64,000 nucleotides of DNA, taken from assembly GCA_001404055.1 (NCBI GenBank), contig CXTY01000015.1:248001-312000 (forward strand). Direction: 5' to 3'. The stretch comes from Roseibium album. GTDB lineage: Bacteria; Pseudomonadota; Alphaproteobacteria; Rhizobiales; Stappiaceae. Below are positions 1-10,740 of the stretch, piece after piece (position 1 is the stretch's first letter; each line of letters starts with the position of its first letter). The translations under genes and the position numbers were made by a program. Under the pieces are notes generated by a model, which worked only from the letters and a program-made list of their open reading frames with translations, made no database searches and was not told the DNA's origin.

Positions 1-956
1 AGGCCGTTCCTGCGATGATCGAGTTACAAGGCGCGACCACTGTGCCGGCGCATATGTTTTACGACATCGTGCGCAAACTGCCGGAAGGCTCTCAGGTTGT
101 CCTGGAAACCACGAGCGACAACGCTACCTTGGAAATTCGTGCGGGTCGGTCGAAATTCACTTTGCAAATGCTGCCTGAGACCGATTTCCCGGACCTGACC
201 GCTGGCGATTTCAGCCATGGTTTTACTTTGACAGCGTTCGACGTGCGAAAGCTGATCGACACGACACAATTTGCCATATCGACCGAAGAAACCAGATACT
301 ATCTGAACGGGATCTATCTGCATAACGTCGATGCGGACAGTGCACCGAAGTTCCGGGCAGTTGCGACCGACGGACACCGGCTGGCGCAGGCCGAAGTTCC
401 GGCCCCTTCAGGATCTGCAGGCATGCCTGGCATCATTGTCCCGCGCAAGACCGTCGGAGAGATGCAAAAACTGCTGGAAGACCCGGAAGCTGACGTTCAA
501 ATTGAACTGTCTGACACAAAGATCCGGATCACAACCGGAAGTGTTGTACTGACATCCAAGCTTATTGACGGGACGTTCCCTGATTATGGCCGGGTGATCC
601 CGCAGGGCAATGACAAGGAAATGCGGGTCGACCGTGACGAATTCAAAGAGGCCGTTGATCGTGTGTCGACCATCTCCTCGGAGCGCGGCAGGGCCGTCAA
701 GCTCTCATTGAGCGAAGGCCGGTTGGTTCTGACGGTCAACAACCCGGATTCCGGCAGTGCGACAGAAGAACTTGCAGTTGAATTTGATGCGGAAGCCATG
801 GAAATCGGCTTCAACTCGCGCTACCTGCTCGATATTGCCAACCAGTTGAGCAGCGACACTGCCCTGTTCCGTTTGGCCGATTCTGGATCGCCAACACTTA
901 TTCAGGACAACACGGTTGAAGATTGCCTGTTCGTTCTGATGCCGATGCGGGTCTGA
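1..956 (+). CDS. dnaN: DNA polymerase III beta sliding clamp, 5'-partial
   Basis: Processivity clamp that encircles DNA and tethers the replicative polymerase. The frame is open from the first base, and residues upstream of the first in-window Met (position 15) still read as clamp sequence. About 55 N-terminal residues of a usual ~370-residue protein are therefore off the left edge. The three-domain clamp pattern is visible (VPAHMFYDIVRKLP, RAVATDGHRLA, FNSRYLLDIA) and the protein ends with the family's typical VLMPMRV tail, the part that binds clamp-binding motifs. recF starts 35 bases downstream, the classic dnaN-recF-gyrB order. Very sure of identity; the 5' end cannot be judged. Confidence 0.97.
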   Translation, partial: AVPAMIELQGATTVPAHMFYDIVRKLPEGSQVVLETTSDNATLEIRAGRSKFTLQMLPETDFPDLTAGDFSHGFTLTAFDVRKLIDTTQFAISTEETRYYLNGIYLHNVDADSAPKFRAVATDGHRLAQAEVPAPSGSAGMPGIIVPRKTVGEMQKLLEDPEADVQIELSDTKIRITTGSVVLTSKLIDGTFPDYGRVIPQGNDKEMRVDRDEFKEAVDRVSTISSERGRAVKLSLSEGRLVLTVNNPDSGSATEELAVEFDAEAMEIGFNSRYLLDIANQLSSDTALFRLADSGSPTLIQDNTVEDCLFVLMPMRV

Positions 957-991
957 CGCAACAATCAACGCCAAGAAGCGGAAGTGGGTTC

Positions 992-2140
992 ATGACTGAA
1001 TTCCGGACGGCGCTTTTAACACGTCTGTCCTTGACCGACTTCCGTAACTACACCGCCCTCAAACTATCCTTTTCCGGCAAATTGATTGCATTTGTCGGGC
1101 CAAATGGTGCAGGTAAAACCAACATCCTGGAGGCAATTTCCTTTCTCACCGCTGGTCGCGGTCTTCGCCGTGCTGCGCTCGCCGACATTGCGCGTCAGGA
1201 CGCAAGTGGGAGCTGGAGTGTCGCTGCTGACGTGATGCTGGATGGGCTTGAAACCCGGATCGGCACCGGCCTTGTCGCAAATTCACCTGGCCGGAAAGTT
1301 CGCATTGACGGAGACGAGGTCAAAGGCTCGGAAAGCCTGCTCGACTATGTACGCATCTTGTGGCTGGTTCCAGCCATGGATGGTCTTTTTACCGGCTCGG
1401 GTTCCGACAGGCGCCGATTTCTTGACCGTCTCACCTTGGCCATCGATCCCACCCATGGTCGCCGGGTCAGTGATTTTGAAAACGCCCTGCGCCAGCGAAA
1501 CCGCCTTCTGGAACAGGCAGGTTCTGATTCTTATCTCACTGCACTTGAGAACCAGGTTTCCGAACTCGGCACGGCAGTTTCGTTCGCGAGAAATGAAACG
1601 GTCAGCCTGCTTACCCGGATGATCGGCGAAAAAAGATCACAGGCGCTGCCCTTTCCGCTTGCAGAGGTGGCGCTGGAAGGCAATTTCGAAACCGAAATGA
1701 CAGGTCTTGACGCCTCGGACCGCGAAGACCGCTATCGGCAAATGCTTCGCGACGGCAGACCGCGTGACCGCGCTGCTGGCCGAACACTTAACGGTCCGCA
1801 TTTAAGCGACTTGAAAGTGTGGCATGCCAGCAAAGGCATGCCGGCTGCCCAGTCCTCGACTGGCGAGCAAAAAGCTCTGCTAATCGGGCTTATCCTGGCC
1901 CACGCGGAACTGACGGCAAAATTGTCCGGAATGACACCGGTTCTACTGCTTGATGAAGTTGCCGCGCATCTTGATCCAAACCGCCGCGAAGCACTGTTTT
2001 CGAAGCTGAATTCGTTGGGCGGACAGGTTTTCATGACCGGTACGGACGCAGCTCTTTTCGAGGCTTTGCCGCAAGAAGCACAGGTGTTTGAGATCAAGGA
2101 CCAGAAGGGCGCGCTCCTTCGCGGGCCCAGCACCCCTTAA
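992..2140 (+). CDS. recF: DNA replication and repair protein RecF
   Basis: SMC-like ATPase of the RecFOR pathway that loads RecA at single-strand gaps. 382 residues from the chosen ATG at 992. The open frame extends back to an in-frame start at 923 inside dnaN, but the conserved N-terminus (LTRLSLTDFRNY) begins just after 992. Walker A GPNGAGKT lies near residues 36-43, the ABC-type signature region STGEQKALL near 295, and Walker B VLLLDEVAAHLD near 320. Length is normal. It follows dnaN closely and is probably co-transcribed with it. Confidence 0.95.
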   Translation: MTEFRTALLTRLSLTDFRNYTALKLSFSGKLIAFVGPNGAGKTNILEAISFLTAGRGLRRAALADIARQDASGSWSVAADVMLDGLETRIGTGLVANSPGRKVRIDGDEVKGSESLLDYVRILWLVPAMDGLFTGSGSDRRRFLDRLTLAIDPTHGRRVSDFENALRQRNRLLEQAGSDSYLTALENQVSELGTAVSFARNETVSLLTRMIGEKRSQALPFPLAEVALEGNFETEMTGLDASDREDRYRQMLRDGRPRDRAAGRTLNGPHLSDLKVWHASKGMPAAQSSTGEQKALLIGLILAHAELTAKLSGMTPVLLLDEVAAHLDPNRREALFSKLNSLGGQVFMTGTDAALFEALPQEAQVFEIKDQKGALLRGPSTP

Positions 2141-2153
2141 ATCCGCCTGAATC

Positions 2154-2240
2154 TTATGGTTTTCCACCATAATCCCTTCGCTGGCTTGGCTACAGCTTGC
2201 GCGTGGTTGAACGCCCCGGGGAACCCCGTATAACGGGGTT
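2154..2240 (+). other. two perfect hairpins in the recF-gyrB gap
   Basis: The 132-base gap holds two perfect inverted repeats. One is ttatggt/accataa (2154-2160 and 2166-2172, 5-base loop). The other is aaccccg/cggggtt (2222-2228 and 2234-2240, 5-base loop), ending 32 bases before the gyrB ATG. Neither is followed by a T run, so they are not ordinary intrinsic terminators. The second would sit in the gyrB leader and could affect its expression. Function is inferred only. Confidence 0.4.
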
Positions 2241-2263
2241 AGAAAAGACAAATCGATTGGTGA

Positions 2264-4726
<2,463 letters not shown>

Positions 4727-4754
4727 TCCAGGTTCAACACCAAACACAAATTGG

Positions 4755-4783
4755 AAAAGAGCGGCGAATTCGCCGCTCTTTTT
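4755..4783. terminator. bidirectional intrinsic terminator between gyrB and the GGDEF gene
   Basis: Perfect stem aaaagagcggcg / cgccgctctttt around an aatt loop, with A runs on the left and T runs on the right, so it works on both strands. It lies between the convergent gyrB and the GGDEF-protein gene. Confidence 0.85.
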
Positions 4784-4786
4784 CGT

Positions 4787-6904
4787 TCATTCCTGGTCTT
4801 TGGCTTCTGGCGCGTGTTTCAACCAGGGTTCCGGTTTGCCAAAATAGAACCCCTGTGCCGCATCAATGTTCAGGTCTCGCAACAAATTGGCTTCCTCGGC
4901 AGTCCCCACATGTTTGGCCATGACCTTGATGCCAAGTTCATGTGCCGCCTTTACAAGACCGCTCAGGATCGCTGCCTTTGCAGGCTCCTCCACAACCTGT
5001 TGGGTCAAGCCGGCTTCCAGCTTGAGGCATTCGACCCGCAATCCCGTCAGCCGGGACAGGACCGGCCAATGCCCTGCAAAATCATCAAGTGCCGTTTGAC
5101 AGCCCAACCCTGAAACAAATTTGAAGAATGACTCCACAGTGGCGGGGTCCCTGAGAAAATCTCTCTCGGCAATTTCCAGGCAGAGTTTTGATGCAAGTAT
5201 CTGATTGCCGGACAAGCGATGAAATAGGCCGTCTCTAAAATTTGGATCGCGCGCAGACTCCGCCGAGACATTCATTGTTATGAGTGTTCGGGAGAAATTC
5301 TGCTCTGCAGCGTCGAGAACCCTGTCGAGGGTCCATGCATCGACTTGGGCCATGAAACCGTAGCGTTCGGCTGCTGAAATCCAGGCACGAGAGGACATCC
5401 CTGCAACGTGCTCACCCTGGAGACGCAAAAGCACCTCGATTCCGCACACCTTGTTCTGCTTCAGACAGCTGATCGGCATTGAATAGAGTGTCAGCTCATT
5501 ACCATTGAAACTGCACGGCTCCGGTATTTCCACCAAGTCAGAATCTGGTGCCGGGTTGTCCCGGGACTGAACAACATGGATTTGAACTGACCGCCCCCCG
5601 ACGCGTTTTCCCCGCAGACAGGCGCGATCAGCCAGGCCCAACAATGCCGCAGCATCGAATTTCCCAAGTAAAAACCCATTTTCGACATAGGCAACACCCA
5701 CGGAACCGCCGATCGTAAACACCCTGTCTGCGACCTCAAGCCTTATCCGGTCAAAGCTCTCAAGGATTCTTCTGGCTACCTCCAACGCTGCCTCTTCGTT
5801 GGCAACAGGAAGCATGCAGGCAAATTCGTCGCCTCCAATACGGGCAGCTGTTCCGAATTCACCAAGTGTAAGTTTCAGGCATGCGGCAACACGCAATAGC
5901 ATTTCGTCGCCGGCGTCATGTCCTCCAAGGTCGTTGACCTTCTTGAATTCATCCAGATCAACGTACAAAATCGCCAGACCTGCTTCCTCGTCAGCGGTCA
6001 TGCGGTTCATTTCTCTGTTCAATGCCCTTGTAAAGGCTCGGCGATTTTCAAGACCGGTCAAAGCATCCTGATAGGCAAGACGCCGGTTTTCAGCCACTTC
6101 TTCAGGGCTATCCACATTGCGCCGAATGACAGCCAAACCTGGCTGGCGTCCACTCAAATCATCTGAACCGCTTGGAATTGGTACAAGGCGAACTTCGCAT
6201 ACCAGCCTGTCGTCCGTCTGTAACGACAACTCACAACCACCGCGTTCAGAAATATAGATTGTATTTGGTTGCCCGGGTTCACAACTGGCAAGAAGCTCGA
6301 GCAAGGAATTGAGATCCTGATCGGTGTTGACGACCTCAAGTAACATGATGGCCTTTTCCTCCATGCTCTCAGAACCGTCAAATACGAGAACATCGTCCGG
6401 GAAATTTTGCAGAAATCCCTTGTCACCAGCGGCCTCATCACTTGCTGGTTGTTGTGAACCCGGGTCTTCCTTTTCGCCTGCCGCTTCCAGTATTTCATTA
6501 TTCAATTCGAATTGCGCCAGCACGGCCCTGCGTTCACCGGCCAGAGAAATGAAAGACGTGCAGATCAGGTGATGGCAAAATACTTCGCCAGATTGGAGGA
6601 ATATTGCACCGCTTGCCTCTGCCGGAACACCGGCAAAGGCCGCCGAAAGAACAGCCTCACATCTCCTCCAGCTCGTCCCGGAAAACAGGCCTTCCAGGTT
6701 TGCCGGCAATGCCTCCACACCCAAGGCAGCGCACGCCGCATCAAAAAGTTCATTATGAACAAGAATGCTGCCATCCTGCGCAATATAGGCAGCGGCGTGC
6801 GGCAATACTTCCAACAAGGAGGTATGAAATCCTGCAAATGAGTTTGCTCCGGCACCGCCGGGTCGCTCCCGCCGGTTACGCATAATCCGATGACTTACTT
6901 GCAC
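4787..6904 (-). CDS. GGDEF protein with degenerate EAL domain
   Basis: Probable diguanylate cyclase. 705 residues; a Met at residue 8 (base 6883) is an alternative start. The N-terminal ~290 residues look like PAS-type sensing segments (HAAAYIAQDGSILVHNELFD), with no evident membrane helix. The GGDEF domain (about 300-460) has an intact RIGGDEF near residue 356 and no obvious RxxD inhibitory site just before it. The EAL domain (about 465-700) is decayed: EAL reads EVL, DDFGTG reads DDFAGH, and AEGVE reads AKHVG, so key acidic metal/catalytic residues are missing. I infer c-di-GMP synthesis without hydrolysis, or EAL acting only as a sensor. Monocistronic, divergent from rlpA. Confidence 0.88.
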   Translation of the reverse strand: MQVSHRIMRNRRERPGGAGANSFAGFHTSLLEVLPHAAAYIAQDGSILVHNELFDAACAALGVEALPANLEGLFSGTSWRRCEAVLSAAFAGVPAEASGAIFLQSGEVFCHHLICTSFISLAGERRAVLAQFELNNEILEAAGEKEDPGSQQPASDEAAGDKGFLQNFPDDVLVFDGSESMEEKAIMLLEVVNTDQDLNSLLELLASCEPGQPNTIYISERGGCELSLQTDDRLVCEVRLVPIPSGSDDLSGRQPGLAVIRRNVDSPEEVAENRRLAYQDALTGLENRRAFTRALNREMNRMTADEEAGLAILYVDLDEFKKVNDLGGHDAGDEMLLRVAACLKLTLGEFGTAARIGGDEFACMLPVANEEAALEVARRILESFDRIRLEVADRVFTIGGSVGVAYVENGFLLGKFDAAALLGLADRACLRGKRVGGRSVQIHVVQSRDNPAPDSDLVEIPEPCSFNGNELTLYSMPISCLKQNKVCGIEVLLRLQGEHVAGMSSRAWISAAERYGFMAQVDAWTLDRVLDAAEQNFSRTLITMNVSAESARDPNFRDGLFHRLSGNQILASKLCLEIAERDFLRDPATVESFFKFVSGLGCQTALDDFAGHWPVLSRLTGLRVECLKLEAGLTQQVVEEPAKAAILSGLVKAAHELGIKVMAKHVGTAEEANLLRDLNIDAAQGFYFGKPEPWLKHAPEAKDQE

Positions 6905-7228
6905 CAGACCGACCTTTCAAAAACAACGAAAAAAGCGCCGACTCAAAACAATAAAACGCGCCTTACTATCTAAAAATCACTACTACCACAGTTCTCCTTA
7001 AAATTGCGGAGGATTAAAACTACCCACAAGTCTTAAAATTCACATAGTTAATAGTTGTTAATCTTGCAATACTGAAGTTTTTTAAAATTTTATCTATTCA
7101 CTAAACGGTTTATACATTCACTCCACTCTTCGTCATAATTTCATCATGCGGTTGATTTATGCGCCGGTTGATGCACCGAATTTGCGCAGCAGAGCATCGG
7201 TTTCAACAATTAGAATTCCGAGGACAAA
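6905..7228. other. AT-rich divergent intergenic region
   Basis: This 324-base region separates the GGDEF gene (leftward) from the RlpA-like gene (rightward). It is much more AT-rich than its surroundings, especially 6930-7145, and must hold the promoters of both genes. I see no supportable gene in it and no single convincing -35/-10 pair. Confidence 0.5.
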
Positions 7229-7645
7229 ATGCGTCACCTGAACGGACCGTCAAAGCTTTTCAAGACCACTTTCACGCTTCTTGCCGTCTTGTGCCTTGCC
7301 GGCACTGCGAGCGCGTCCACAGACACATTTCAGCAATGTGGAAAGGCCTCCTGGTATAAATTGCGGGGCATGACTGCAAGCGGTGAAAAGGCGGATCCCA
7401 ACCAATTGACCGCGGCCCACCGAACGCTTCCATTTGGATCTCTGGTGGACGTCACAAATCTATCTAACGGAAAAACCGTTACGGTTCGTATCAACGATAG
7501 AGGGCCCTATTCCAAAGGGCGCGTGATCGACGTGACGCTGGCAGCGGCGAAAAAGCTTGGCTTCGTCAACAAGGGCGTAACGCGCGTTCGAGTCTCAGGC
7601 TCCGAACCGGAAAGCGGTACGCGCAAATCGAATAACTGTCAGTAG
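7229..7645 (+). CDS. rlpA: RlpA-like septal ring lytic transglycosylase, small form
   Basis: Exported double-psi beta-barrel protein of the RlpA family, whose members cleave peptidoglycan glycan strands lacking stem peptides. 138 residues: signal peptide (about 1-30, hydrophobic core then ASAS), followed by one DPBB domain with [18 protein letters not shown] and [17 protein letters not shown]. The C-terminal SPOR domain of classical RlpA is absent, so it may not be recruited to the septum that way. Ends with a short polar tail. Stands alone between an AT-rich promoter region and a long non-coding stretch. Confidence 0.85.
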   Translation: MRHLNGPSKLFKTTFTLLAVLCLAGTASASTDTFQQCGKASWYKLRGMTASGEKADPNQLTAAHRTLPFGSLVDVTNLSNGKTVTVRINDRGPYSKGRVIDVTLAAAKKLGFVNKGVTRVRVSGSEPESGTRKSNNCQ

Positions 7646-7828
7646 AAACACGCATTTTTCGAAAATTCATTTCATTCGAAAGTGCGAAAACCAATCAAAC
7701 GAAAATGTTTGAAACGTCGAAATCCACGGAATTTGGCTATTTTCGTATATTCGCATCTGACTCAGTATGAATAACGATCAGTCGCATAACAGTGAATCAA
7801 AAAATAAAATATTTTACGGTAATGACAT

Positions 7829-7923
7829 TCGTTGAAGATGCCGCTAGAGTTGCCGCCGTGGTCGATGGGGCCACGTGCACAGTAACTTTATTCGCGCAGT
7901 CTTACTGACTGCGCGTTTTTTTT
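7829..7923 (+). ncRNA. candidate small RNA or rlpA 3' UTR
   Basis: A 7-bp stem, cgtggtc (7857-7863) with ggccacg (7869-7875), lies upstream of a perfect terminator hairpin. No open frame ends here and rlpA stops 250 bases earlier, so either rlpA has a long 3' UTR or a separate short transcript begins near 7820. The 5' end is a guess, and I could not assign it to a known RNA family. Confidence 0.3.
7893..7923 (+). terminator. intrinsic terminator
   Basis: Perfect 9-bp stem cgcgcagtc (7893-7901) / gactgcgcg (7907-7915), loop ttact, followed by eight T residues. Reads rightward and ends whatever transcript crosses 7646-7890. Confidence 0.85.
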
Positions 7924-8297
7924 GTTCCGGTTGAAATCCTCAGGTTTTTCGACCCCAAATTGCGAAATCGGCTTGTGAGCGAACCCAAGGTTCCAGTCTG
8001 TTTGAATTGCCCTTGGTCCGGAAACTTCGCTCTACAGCAACGCGAACTCCCATGGCGTTAAACCTCATGGCCAAGCGCGTCTGTTACAGGGCTATCTTCT
8101 GCCGCAGCGGCCATTTACGACTGCCGGACCTGAATGGCGCTGTATTGCTTTCTGAATTGCCTGATACAGGCAAAGCGCTTGCGCAACGGAACTGCCTGCA
8201 TTACTTGTCCAAAATCTCAAAAAGCGATTGCCCACTGCAGCCGTATCTAGTATCAGACCCCTCTATCCGCCGCGCGATACAACCAGCGGCCGACTGT

Positions 8298-8374
<77 letters not shown>

Positions 8375-8476
8375 TAAAAAATCAAGTCTTCTCAATGACT
8401 TGGTCTTATGGCACCCCAGCCGAAAAGTTTCCGAAAATCGATCTGTCACACTGGTGTCACAGTGACGGAGAGAACG

Positions 8477-9457
8477 ATGGCGACCATTCGTAAACGGGGT
8501 CGAACTTGGCAAGCACAGGTAAGGCGGCAAGGACATCCGCCAATCACGAAATCATTCCAGCAGAAATCAGACGCTCAGCAGTGGGCAAAGGAGATGGAAG
8601 TCAGTCTTCAAAGGGGAGACGCGGGGATTATCGTACAGAAACAAACTTCAGTACCCCTGTCCGACCTGCTTTTTCGTTATCAGGAGGAGATCACTCCCCG
8701 GAAGCGTGGCGCAACGGCGGAGCGGTACCGGCTGCGGATACTCCTGCGTCACGAGATCGCAAAGATCCCTATCAGCAAGCTCTCATCCTCGGCTGTGGCC
8801 CGATACAGGGACGAGCGCCTTCAGGTAGTCAGTTCTTCAAGCGTAAGGCGGGAGTTGGTGATCCTACGGCATTGCCTGGAGATTGCCCGTAAGGAATGGG
8901 AAGCACCGCTCAAGGAAAACCCGGTCCACAACATCCAGGTTCCCTCTGATGGTAAGGCTCGGGAAAGGCGGCTTACCGAAGACGAACTGAAGGTGCTTCT
9001 GGTAGCGGCGGATGGATGCCGGAACACCTATGTCAAACCGGTCATACAGTTCGCCCTGGAGACCGGTATGAGGCGGGGTGAGATCCTCGGACAGGTGTGG
9101 AAAAACATCGATCTGAAAGCCCGAACCGCTGTTATCCAACAGACCAAGAACGGACACGCAAGAACAGTACCCTTGTCCGGGGCTGCAGTGAATGTTCTGG
9201 AGGCATTGCCGGATCGTGATGGAACTGTTTTTCCGATATCGTCCAACGCGCTGCGGAAATCCTGGGAACGGGTGAAGGAAAGGGCTCAACTCCGAGACTT
9301 GAGGTTCCATGATCTCCGCCATGAGGCCGTAAGCCGGTTCTTTGAGTTGGGCTTGAACGTCCCCGAAGTCGCACTGATCAGCGGACACAGAGACCCGAGG
9401 ATGCTCTTCCGATATACGCACCCGAAACCCACAGAGATCGCAATGAAGCTTGCGTAA
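8477..9457 (+). CDS. tyrosine recombinase / island integrase
   Basis: Phage-type site-specific recombinase likely to integrate or excise the island at the neighbouring tRNA-Arg. 326 residues from ATG 8477, preceded by a purine-rich ggagagaacg. The frame extends back to 8408, but the conserved N-terminus (MATIRKRGRTWQAQVRRQG) starts at 8477. There is a SAM-like core-binding domain near 60-150. The catalytic residues are visible: Arg in ETGMRRGEIL, HDLRHE, SGHRDPR, and the nucleophile Tyr in RYTHPKP close to the C-terminus. All look intact, so the enzyme may be active. Confidence 0.93.
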   Translation: MATIRKRGRTWQAQVRRQGHPPITKSFQQKSDAQQWAKEMEVSLQRGDAGIIVQKQTSVPLSDLLFRYQEEITPRKRGATAERYRLRILLRHEIAKIPISKLSSSAVARYRDERLQVVSSSSVRRELVILRHCLEIARKEWEAPLKENPVHNIQVPSDGKARERRLTEDELKVLLVAADGCRNTYVKPVIQFALETGMRRGEILGQVWKNIDLKARTAVIQQTKNGHARTVPLSGAAVNVLEALPDRDGTVFPISSNALRKSWERVKERAQLRDLRFHDLRHEAVSRFFELGLNVPEVALISGHRDPRMLFRYTHPKPTEIAMKLA

Positions 9458-9518
9458 GTCGCAAGGACTTCGCACCACTCACAATCAGAGACAAGTGCGG
9501 TGACGTTGAGCAGAAGAC

Positions 9519-9542
9519 TGAATAGCCCCTGGATTTGTAGAC
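9519..9542 (+). repeat. IS3 left terminal inverted repeat
   Basis: Begins tgaatagcccc; 11 bases are identical to the inward-read right end, then a partly matching stretch ends in tagac. Confidence 0.85.
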
Positions 9543-9577
9543 GCTTTCTTTCCTAAATTTGAGGCAAGGAGGCCATA

Positions 9578-9850
9578 GTGGGCAATTCTAGTTTTAGTGA
9601 CGATTTCAAGCGTGATGCAGTAGCGCAAATCACCGAGCGGGGTTATCCGGTTGCGGAGGTTTCGAAGCGACTTGGTGTCAGTCCGCATTCGCTTTACGCC
9701 TGGAAGAAGAAGTTCTCTAAATCCGCGGGTCCTGGTGAGAGTGATCAGACCGCAGAGATCCGACGGCTGAAGCAGGAGTTGGCACGGGTTACTGAGGAAC
9801 GCGATATTTTAAAAAAGGCAACCGCGTACTTCGCCAAGGATGCAAAATGA
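9578..9850 (+). CDS. IS3-family transposase OrfA
   Basis: Helix-turn-helix DNA-binding part of the transposase, 90 residues, starting at GTG 9578 behind a strong aaggagg site. Has the IS3 OrfA pattern: FSDDFKRDAVAQI, VAEVSKRLGVSPHSLYAWKK, then a leucine-zipper-like coiled coil (IRRLKQELARVTEERDILKK). Overlaps orfB by four bases (ATGA). The A AAA AAG heptamer at 9811-9817 would shift ribosomes by -1 to make the fused OrfAB transposase. Confidence 0.93.
   Translation: MGNSSFSDDFKRDAVAQITERGYPVAEVSKRLGVSPHSLYAWKKKFSKSAGPGESDQTAEIRRLKQELARVTEERDILKKATAYFAKDAK
9811..9817 (+). promoter_or_regulatory. programmed -1 frameshift site of IS3 orfAB
   Basis: Slippery heptamer A AAA AAG in the orfA frame. 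The -1 frame is open from just after a TGA at 9793 through all of orfB, so slippage here fuses OrfA to OrfB, as known for IS3-family elements. Confidence 0.75.
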
Positions 9851-10722
9851 GGTACGCATTCGTCGCCGAGCATCGCCCGCAGTTTTCGGTGCGGGCGATG
9901 TGTCGCTGCCTACGCATCCATCCGAGCGGCTTCTACGCTTGGCTCAAGAACCCGCTGAGCAAGAGGGCCCGGGAAGATGCTCGCCAGACCGAACTCATCG
10001 AGAAAGCCTGGCAGGACAGCGGCAAGGTGTATGGCTACCGCAAACTGCATGATGACTTGCTGGATCAGGGCGAGACATGTTGTCCAAACCGCGTCGCAAG
10101 GCTGACCAAGCTGGCGGGGATCAAGGCCCAGATCGGCTACAAGCACCGGCCGGGCAGCTATGGTGGCAAGCCGTCTGTGGTCGTCGACAACACGTTAGAC
10201 CGGCAGTTCGATGTGGAGGCGCGCGACATGGTCTGGGTGACAGACATCACCTACATCAGAACGCTGGAAGGTTTCGCCTATCTGGCCGTCGTGATCGACC
10301 TCTACTCGCGTCGCGTGGTCGGCTGGTCCATGCAGAGCCGCCAGACGACAGACGTTGTCCTCCAGGCATTACTGATGGCCGTGTGGCGCAGGAAGCCGAA
10401 GCGCACGGTATTGATCCACTCGGATCAAGGCTCCCAGTTCACCAGCATGGATTGGGCGTCATTCCTTAAAGCTCACAATCTGTCACATTCGATGAGCCGA
10501 CGCGGGAACTGTCATGACAATGCAGTGGCGGAGAGCTTCTTCAACCTGCTCAAGCGCGAACGCATAAGGCGTCGAACCTACAAGACTCGCGCCGAGGCCC
10601 GGCAAGACGTATTCGACTACATCGAGATGTTCTACAATCCGAAACGCAAGCACGTCAGAAACGGGATGCTGTCACCCGTCGAGTTCGAACGGCAGCAGAA
10701 AATGAGAACCGAGGGTGTCTAG
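9847..10722 (+). CDS. IS3-family transposase OrfB (DDE integrase)
   Basis: Catalytic rve-type domain, 291 residues. HTH_21-like N-terminus (MRYAFVAEHRPQFSVRAMCR). The DDE triad is visible: WVTDITYI (Asp), LIHSDQGSQFTS (Asp) and AVAESFFNLLKRE (Glu), with HVRNGMLSPVEFE near the end. Intact. Its stop is TAG at 10720, and the same frame stays open across the IS end into the MmeI-like gene, so readthrough would give a transposase-MmeI fusion. Confidence 0.95.
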   Translation: MRYAFVAEHRPQFSVRAMCRCLRIHPSGFYAWLKNPLSKRAREDARQTELIEKAWQDSGKVYGYRKLHDDLLDQGETCCPNRVARLTKLAGIKAQIGYKHRPGSYGGKPSVVVDNTLDRQFDVEARDMVWVTDITYIRTLEGFAYLAVVIDLYSRRVVGWSMQSRQTTDVVLQALLMAVWRRKPKRTVLIHSDQGSQFTSMDWASFLKAHNLSHSMSRRGNCHDNAVAESFFNLLKRERIRRRTYKTRAEARQDVFDYIEMFYNPKRKHVRNGMLSPVEFERQQKMRTEGV

Positions 10723-10740
10723 AAAACTCGGGGCTATTCA
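10717..10740 (-). repeat. IS3 right terminal inverted repeat
   Basis: Read inward from 10740 it begins tgaatagcccc, matching the left end; it overlaps the orfB stop codon. Followed directly by the truncated restriction gene. Confidence 0.85.

Larger units (their letters stand above)
7646..8297. other. long non-coding stretch between rlpA and tRNA-Arg
   Basis: The first ~110 bases are full of ttcgaaa/cgaaa-like words. Bases 7829-7923 form a structured segment ending in a perfect terminator (listed separately). From 7924 to 8297 I see nothing I can support. The open frame 8007-8465 runs through the tRNA and is not a gene. Confidence 0.5.
9519..10740 (+). mobile_element. complete IS3-family insertion sequence (1222 bp)
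   Basis: Bounded by imperfect terminal inverted repeats of about 24 bp. Both ends read inward as tgaatagcccc and share further bases, including tagac. Contains orfA and orfB in the -1 relation typical of IS3 elements. Flanking bases differ (agac before the left end, ctcc after the right), so no 3-4 bp target duplication is visible. That fits a later deletion or recombination at the IS rather than simple insertion. The right end abuts the broken MmeI-like gene. Confidence 0.92.
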
